A stretch of 57,897 nt of DNA, from positions 1 through 57,897 of the forward strand of contig JBHAEG010000060.1 in the NCBI GenBank assembly GCA_041855445.1, written 5' to 3'. Below the pieces are notes generated by a model. The model was not told where the DNA came from, ran no database searches, and was given only the letters and a program-made list of their open reading frames with translations. Made by a program: the position numbers and the translations under genes. Position 1 is the stretch's first letter; every line of letters starts with the position of its first letter. Positions 53,981-57,897 of this stretch are shown piece after piece. The stretch comes from Faucicola sp041855445. Its GTDB lineage: Bacteria > Pseudomonadota > Gammaproteobacteria > Pseudomonadales > Moraxellaceae.

Positions 53981-54007
53981 CCCATCATCAAACCTAATGA
54001 TGATGGG
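53981..54007. terminator. Hairpin downstream of metR
   Basis: CCCATCATCA (53981-53990) and TGATGATGGG (53998-54007) form a ten-pair stem with a seven-base loop. No T run follows on either strand, so termination would be inefficient. It also lies inside the frame of the antisense unit. Confidence 0.5.
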
Positions 54008-54033
54008 CGATTGCGACTATGCACAAAAGATGC

Positions 54034-54078
54034 TTACGCCAACACCATGTTAAGTAGTGTTCGATTAAGTTTTATCAT
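54034..54078 (-). CDS. Candidate 14-residue leader-type peptide antisense to the metR-metE gap
   Basis: The minus-strand peptide is MIKLNRTLLNMVLA. GGAGG (54084-54088) lies five bases upstream of the ATG, the strongest ribosome site in this region. A TTGACT/TTTAAT promoter lies just before it. Four of 14 residues are Leu. After its TAA the same frame continues as ASFVHSRNRPSSLGLMMGID to a second stop at 53971, across the hairpin at 53981-54007. The arrangement is like an amino-acid attenuator, but no biosynthetic gene follows on this strand; the transcript would run antisense into metR. Translation is unproven. Confidence 0.45.
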   Translation of the reverse strand: MIKLNRTLLNMVLA

Positions 54079-54091
54079 AGAAACCTCCATG

Positions 54092-54118
54092 ATTAAACAG
54101 TATTTAATTTAAAGTCAA
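54092..54118 (-). promoter_or_regulatory. Promoter of the antisense leader unit
   Basis: On the minus strand TTGACT (54113-54118) and TTTAAT (54092-54097) are 15 bases apart. Initiation would fall a few bases before GGAGG. Confidence 0.5.
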
Positions 54119-54147
54119 TCATCATTTTTAGAGCTTTCTTATTTTAT

Positions 54148-54160
54148 TGAATAAAATTCA
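54148..54160 (+). promoter_or_regulatory. MetR box 1 upstream of metE
   Basis: TGAATAAAATTCA matches the known MetR consensus TGAA-N5-TTCA exactly. It lies 114 bases before the metE start. Confidence 0.75.
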
Positions 54161-54177
54161 TTAAAAAATGAAAAACA

Positions 54178-54190
54178 TGATTTTTATTCA
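54178..54190 (+). promoter_or_regulatory. MetR box 2 upstream of metE
   Basis: TGATTTTTATTCA has one mismatch to the MetR consensus and lies exactly 30 bp after box 1, about three helical turns. It borders the -35 region of a candidate promoter with -10 CATAAT at 54205-54210 and no good -35, as expected for an activated promoter. Confidence 0.6.
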
Positions 54191-54273
54191 TTATAAAAAA
54201 CTGGCATAATATTCCTAACTCAAAATATTTTCATGTATTTACGATTTGAATGAATTTTATTAAGGAAAATCCG

Positions 54274-56529
54274 ATGTCAGTCACTAGCCATATTTTAGGT
54301 TATCCTCGAATTGGGGATAAACGCCAAACGAAATTTGCCCTTGAACGTTATTGGAAAGGCAAACAAGACAAACAAACTACCCTCGATGCGTTACAGCAAG
54401 TATTTGAAACCAATATTGAAAACCAAATTCAAGCGGGTTTATCTATCATTACAACGGGTGATTTTGCGCATTATGATTTAGTTTTAACGCAAGCCGTTGC
54501 GTTTGGCATTAATCCGCCACGCTTTGCAGGAGCAGAAACATTAGATACTTTTGACCGTCAATTTTATTTTGCTCGTGGACGTGACCATACAGGACAGCTT
54601 GAGGACAAACCTGCTTTACAAATGACAAAATGGTTTGATACCAATTATCATTATCTTGTGCCAGAACTTGAGGAAAATCAATCGTTTAATAACATTGATT
54701 TTGGTCAAATTTTTAAACAAGTAAATGATGCCAAAGCAATTTTAGCCAAACACGAAAAATCAGCGACTGCGTTAAAAGTGGTATTAGTTGGCCCTGTGAG
54801 CTTTTTATATTTATCAAGTTCTAAAGCTGAAGATAAATTATCTCATTTAGACAAATTGTTGCCTGTATATGCAGATTTATTAAATCAATTAGGTCAGGCA
54901 GGTGTACAATGGGTACAGTTAGATGAACCAATTTTATCACTAGATTTAGATGGTAAATGGCAACAAGCGTTTGAACGTGCGTATAACGGTTTACAACGTA
55001 CACCACCAGAACTTATCGTTGCCAGTTATTTTGATACACTGGGCAATAACTGTAATGTCGCTTGCAATTTGCCAGTTAGTGCTATTCATATTGACATTAC
55101 TCGAGCCAAACTTGCCAAACAATACACCAATCAAGTGATTGACCATTTACCAAGTCATAAAATTTTATCTATTGGTGTGGTTGATGGTCGCAGTGTTTGG
55201 ACAACCAATCAAACTTTTGCTCAAGAAATTTTAACTGAAGCTTATGCAAAATTAGGCGAACGTTTGTGGGTCGGTTCTGGCTCATCATTATTACATTTAC
55301 CTGTTGATTTAGCATTTGAAAATGTACCTACCAAATTACAAGGAAAGTTATCTTTTGCCAAACAAAAATTAACTGAAGTCGTGATTTGTGCTAAATTGGC
55401 AACAGGTGAAATACAAGCAGATGCTACTGCAACGCATATCCAATTAACAGCATTAGCAGACGATGCTAAAACCCGTATAGGACAATTTGAACAACGCTAC
55501 AGTAAACAACAAGCTAAACTGAACTTGCCATTATTCCCAACGACTACTATTGGTTCATTCCCACAAACTGACGATATCCGAAAAGCTCGCAATCAGTGGA
55601 ATAAAGGTGAATTATCTGATGCTGATTACAAACAAGCAATGCAGGCTGAAATTAAACGAGCTGTTGCAGAACAAGAAAAGCTAGGTATTGATGTGTTTGT
55701 ACATGGCGAGGCAGAACGTACCGATATGGTTGAATATTTTGCCCAATACATGAATGGCTTTTGGCTGGCAAAAAATGGCTGGGTACAAAGTTATGGTACA
55801 CGTTGTGTACGCCCACCAATTGTCGTTGGCGACATTAGCCGTCCAACAGCAATGACTGTTGAGTGGATTACATATGCCCAAAATCTAACTGACAAACCAA
55901 TGAAAGGTATGCTCACTGGTCCTGTCACTATTTTAAATTGGTCATTTGCTCCAAGCGATACCGCCAGCCGTGATATTTTACGCTTACAGATTGCGGAAGC
56001 GATTAATCAGGAAGTCAGCGATTTACAAAATGCGGGTATTAACATTATCCAAATCGATGAACCTGCCTTTCGTGAAGGGTTGCCATTAAAACAAGCTGAC
56101 CAAGCCCACTATTGGCAACAGGCGGTTGATGCGTTTAAACATTCATGTAGTGTTGCCTTTGAAGACACACAAATTCATACCCATATGTGTTATTCAAGTT
56201 TTCATGACTGTTTAGAACATATTTCAAATATGGACGCTGACGTTATCACGATTGAAACATCACGTTCAGGATTACAACTGTTAGATGCGTTCAAAAACAA
56301 TGCCTATCAAAACGCTATTGGACCGGGTGTCTATGACATTCATAGCCCACGCACGCCAACTGCTGAAAATATGCAAGTTGTGATTGACGAGGCAAAAAAA
56401 TATATACCTGTTGAACGTTTATGGGTTAATCCTGACTGTGGTTTAAAAACCCGAAACTGGCAAGAAACGATTTCTGCCTTAGAAAATATGGTCACAATGA
56501 CTAAAACTGTACGTCAATTATATCGTTAA
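54274..56529 (+). CDS. metE: Cobalamin-independent methionine synthase
   Basis: Methylates homocysteine with methyl-tetrahydropteroyltriglutamate, the last step of methionine synthesis without vitamin B12. The start is the ATG of MSVTSHILGYPRIG with AAGGA upstream, giving 751 residues (E. coli has 753). An ATG eight codons earlier lacks a ribosome site. The N-terminal half binds folate; the catalytic C-terminal half starts LFPTTTIGSFPQT. Zinc ligands are in IHTHMCYSSF (His and Cys) and NPDCGLKTRNW (Cys), with VFVHGEAERTDMVEYF for homocysteine. MetR boxes upstream and a strong terminator downstream make it a single-gene unit. Confidence 0.97.
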   Translation: MSVTSHILGYPRIGDKRQTKFALERYWKGKQDKQTTLDALQQVFETNIENQIQAGLSIITTGDFAHYDLVLTQAVAFGINPPRFAGAETLDTFDRQFYFARGRDHTGQLEDKPALQMTKWFDTNYHYLVPELEENQSFNNIDFGQIFKQVNDAKAILAKHEKSATALKVVLVGPVSFLYLSSSKAEDKLSHLDKLLPVYADLLNQLGQAGVQWVQLDEPILSLDLDGKWQQAFERAYNGLQRTPPELIVASYFDTLGNNCNVACNLPVSAIHIDITRAKLAKQYTNQVIDHLPSHKILSIGVVDGRSVWTTNQTFAQEILTEAYAKLGERLWVGSGSSLLHLPVDLAFENVPTKLQGKLSFAKQKLTEVVICAKLATGEIQADATATHIQLTALADDAKTRIGQFEQRYSKQQAKLNLPLFPTTTIGSFPQTDDIRKARNQWNKGELSDADYKQAMQAEIKRAVAEQEKLGIDVFVHGEAERTDMVEYFAQYMNGFWLAKNGWVQSYGTRCVRPPIVVGDISRPTAMTVEWITYAQNLTDKPMKGMLTGPVTILNWSFAPSDTASRDILRLQIAEAINQEVSDLQNAGINIIQIDEPAFREGLPLKQADQAHYWQQAVDAFKHSCSVAFEDTQIHTHMCYSSFHDCLEHISNMDADVITIETSRSGLQLLDAFKNNAYQNAIGPGVYDIHSPRTPTAENMQVVIDEAKKYIPVERLWVNPDCGLKTRNWQETISALENMVTMTKTVRQLYR

Positions 56530-56548
56530 TTTAAAAAAACTATTGATG

Positions 56549-56588
56549 GAGCAAATCTTAAATATTTTTGAGATTTGCTCATTTTTTA
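56549..56588 (+). terminator. Terminator of metE
   Basis: GAGCAAATCT (56549-56558) and AGATTTGCTC (56571-56580) form a ten-pair stem, followed by ATTTTTT. Confidence 0.92.
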
Positions 56589-56607
56589 TTATCATTAAGG
56601 AAAATTT

Positions 56608-56673
56608 ATGTGTGAAAGTTGCAACATTCATGATGAAGATGACATTGATTATGATGATGAAGCTATCAACTAA
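56608..56673 (+). CDS. Candidate small acidic peptide (21 residues)
   Basis: A short frame begins MCESCNIHDEDD and continues with alternating Asp/Tyr/Ile to AIN. AAGGAAA lies six bases before the ATG. It has a CxxC pair, a His and nine Asp/Glu, a composition that could bind a metal. It starts 20 bases after the metE terminator, so it needs its own promoter or read-through. Two hairpins follow (56695-56711 and 56778-56800), the second leading into a T run. No known family is recognised. It may be a real small protein or a chance frame. Confidence 0.35.
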   Translation: MCESCNIHDEDDIDYDDEAIN

Positions 56674-56777
56674 CATGGCAATGACATTTTAAATGTGTTT
56701 CTATGAAACACTAAAAAGGTGGGTATAACCTTGAAAATAAAAGGGTATCACACTAAATGGGACACCCTAAAAAATAT

Positions 56778-56815
56778 TTGGTAGGCATAACTACTACCGA
56801 ACTGTTATTTTTTTA
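56778..56815 (+). terminator. Candidate terminator after the small acidic peptide
   Basis: GGTAG (56780-56784) pairs with CTACC (56794-56798), extended by two more pairs. A run of seven T's begins about ten bases later. Confidence 0.4.
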
Positions 56816-56853
56816 TTATTATTTTCAATAACTTATATTGAGCATAATTTTTC

Positions 56854-56877
56854 TATACCAACAAATATACCAACAAA
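56854..56877. repeat. Tandem 12-bp pair TATACCAACAAA
   Basis: Two perfect head-to-tail copies, 56854-56865 and 56866-56877. Confidence 0.9.
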
Positions 56878-56938
56878 AAATAAAGTGTCTAATATTTAAC
56901 CTAATATTTTACTTCCCAAAATGGGGTAAATATAAAAA

Positions 56939-57006
56939 AATCGTACCGTAATCGTACCGTTGTTTTAGATAATTGCCTACAAAAATTCTTAGGGTATTCT
57001 TAGGGT
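56939..57006. repeat. Two tandem 11-bp pairs
   Basis: AATCGTACCGT occurs at 56939-56949 and 56950-56960. ATTCTTAGGGT occurs at 56985-56995 and 56996-57006. All copies are perfect. Confidence 0.9.
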
Positions 57007-57127
57007 TGTTTCTCAAATTTAAGAAAATGCCGAATTTTGAGCAAAACTAGCCAATATGCAAGGCATTTTACCACAGAATTTAGCATTTTAAATGCCATTT
57101 TACCAAGTGTTATCATGGGGTGTTCTC

Positions 57128-57259
57128 ATGTTTAAAAATCGCAAAATATAAACATGATGCCCAAAACCTTTTTTTGTTCCGCTATGTTACCCCTCTAACC
57201 CCCCTTTTAAAGTGGAACACAAATGGAACACACATTTTTTAAAGTGGAACAGTGGAACA
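57128..57259. repeat. Long direct repeat, copy A (132 bp)
   Basis: It matches 57660-57792 with a single one-base length difference in an A run. It contains TTTTTTTGTTCCGCTATGTT, then TTTTAAAGTGGAACA twice (57205-57219 and 57237-57251). Four TGGAACA words lie at 57213, 57224, 57245 and 57253. Confidence 0.95.
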
Positions 57260-57289
57260 ACCCTTACACCACAAGGGTAAAAATCAAAA

Positions 57290-57317
57290 AAGGGGTGGTT
57301 ATCCGCCACCCCCTTTT
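57290..57317 (+). terminator. GC-rich hairpin GGGGTGG/CCACCCC
   Basis: GGGGTGG (57292-57298) pairs with CCACCCC (57306-57312), flanked by A's and T's with one bulged C. It may terminate a transcript crossing copy A of the long repeat, in either direction. Confidence 0.6.
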
Positions 57318-57331
57318 CCCCCTAAAAAACC

Positions 57332-57454
57332 CGCTACATCGCTACATTTTTGCTGAAAGCCTTGACTGGCAAGGGTTACAGCCAAAATCAAACCCGCTAC
57401 AAACTCGCTACATTTTCATAGGTGTAGCGGGTTTTTTTGCTAATTCCCGCTACA
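57332..57454. repeat. CGCTACA word family
   Basis: CGCTACA occurs in direct orientation at 57332, 57340, 57395, 57406 and 57448, and inverted as TGTAGCG at 57423-57429. Two neighbouring pairs have periods 8 and 11. Confidence 0.85.
57390..57438 (+). terminator. Strong rho-independent terminator formed by CGCTACA words
   Basis: AAACCCGCTACA (57390-57401) and TGTAGCGGGTTT (57423-57434) form a perfect 12-pair stem followed by T's to 57438. The loop carries another CGCTACA that could pair with the same 3' arm. Confidence 0.8.
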
Positions 57455-57521
57455 TTTTTTTCAAATATAGCGGACAAACCCCCTTATTTTATCGCTATGA
57501 CATTTCAGGAAAAGGTTAAAA

Positions 57522-57554
57522 CTTGCCCTAATCTTGCCCTAATCTTGATGTAAT
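57522..57554. repeat. Tandem 11-bp repeat CTTGCCCTAAT, three copies
   Basis: Two perfect copies at 57522-57532 and 57533-57543, and a degenerate third (CTTGATGTAAT) at 57544-57554. Confidence 0.9.
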
Positions 57555-57659
57555 CTTTCCCTGTATTCGTCCAATCCAAATATTATCTAGTATTTTGTAG
57601 TATTGCTATCAATCTTGGGTTAATGAATAGTTAAATAGTTTTTCCTTGCCTGCCTGCTT

Positions 57660-57792
57660 ATGTTTAAAAAATCGCAAAATATAAACATGATGCCCAAAAC
57701 CTTTTTTTGTTCCGCTATGTTACCCCTCTAACCCCCCTTTTAAAGTGGAACACAAATGGAACACACATTTTTTAAAGTGGAACAGTGGAACA
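57660..57792. repeat. Long direct repeat, copy B (133 bp)
   Basis: Second copy of the repeat at 57128-57259, 532 bp downstream, again with four TGGAACA words. A third partial copy, TTTTTGTTCCGCTATGT, begins at 57809 and then diverges. Confidence 0.95.
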
Positions 57793-57897
57793 CTTTAGAG
57801 GTAAATCATTTTTGTTCCGCTATGTCACCTCCTTTGAGAAAGGATTTTTAGGGATTTTCCGAATTACTCCCCCAAATCTAACACCCACTGATTAAAA

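Larger units (their letters stand above)
56674..57897. other. Repeat-rich region without a convincing large gene
   Basis: About 1.2 kb to the window end. It contains a GTGTTTC/GAAACAC hairpin (56695-56711) and tandem word pairs with 10-12 bp period. It also holds two copies of a 132-133 bp direct repeat, TGGAACA iteron-like words, a CGCTACA word family and several strong hairpins. The open frame at 57223-57519 crosses these repeats and has no ribosome site, so I do not call it a gene. The region looks like the control or origin end of a mobile or phage-like element whose genes would lie beyond the window; that is inference. Confidence 0.5.

Noticed and set aside
53981..54007. Classical rho-independent terminator for metR
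   Set aside because: The stem is strong but no T run follows on the plus strand, so it is listed only as a hairpin with low confidence.
57223..57519. 98-codon frame in the repeat region
   Set aside because: It crosses the repeat words and two terminator hairpins, has no ribosome site, and its peptide has no recognisable pattern.
56854..57792. Possible CRISPR array
   Set aside because: The repeated words differ from one another, spacings are not uniform, and there are no 28-37 bp repeats alternating with unique spacers. It cannot be the array for the Cas2-Cas3 gene.

Overview
The window is AT-rich chromosomal DNA from a gammaproteobacterium, most likely a Moraxella-like member of the Moraxellaceae. 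The call rests on gene content and order: a yceD-rpmF-fabD-fabG-acpP fatty-acid cluster without plsX and fabH, a nicotinamide-salvage pair (NadM-Nudix plus NadV), MiaE, EpmC, YqiJ/YqiK, DUF808 and DUF2799 proteins, two small Gram-negative porins, and lipoprotein forms of DsbC and cytochrome c'. Most of the window is housekeeping and is densely coded on both strands. The species call is inference. Layout: 0-5 kb holds the tail of an Rpn-type nuclease/transposase, two paralogous porins and malate synthase G. 5-15 kb holds a TonB-dependent receptor behind a near-perfect Fur box, miaE, the mtgA-ppk1 pair, a glutaredoxin-like protein and an L-lactate permease/dehydrogenase pair. 15-19 kb holds a rhomboid protease tail-to-tail with a complete type I-F Cas2-Cas3 fusion that has no other cas gene or CRISPR array within reach. 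19-26 kb holds acpP, fabG, fabD, rpmF, yceD, epmC, a cytochrome c' lipoprotein, tsaD and a WG-repeat protein. 26-33 kb holds tRNA-Ser, an unrecognised 576-residue protein facing an XRE regulator, and the yqiJ-yqiK flotillin operon between two identical tRNA-Asn genes. 33-42 kb holds dsbC, hom, a thiolase, a DUF2799 lipoprotein, an orphan ParA with a small membrane-anchored partner, topA and tRNA-Arg. 42-48 kb holds a c5-type cytochrome, a YadG/YadH-type ABC exporter, an SGNH hydrolase and the nadM-nadV salvage operon. 48-56.5 kb holds an M16C peptidase, a CYTH-CHAD triphosphatase, metR and metE. 56.5-57.9 kb has no convincing large gene and is full of short and long repeats. How genes work together: PPK1 makes polyphosphate and the CYTH-CHAD protein belongs to a triphosphate/polyphosphate-binding family. 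LctP and LldD import and oxidise L-lactate, and malate synthase supports growth on C2 units. NadV and NadM convert nicotinamide to NAD. MetR probably activates metE through two boxes upstream of metE. Fur probably represses the TonB receptor. Most interesting for follow-up are the isolated Cas2-Cas3, a promoter/ribosome-site/short-ORF/hairpin unit running antisense into metR, and the repeat-rich end of the window, which has a 132-bp direct repeat with iteron-like TGGAACA words, many tandem word pairs of 10-12 bp period, and a CGCTACA family feeding a strong terminator. All assignments come from reading sequence and motifs by eye; no database search was run.
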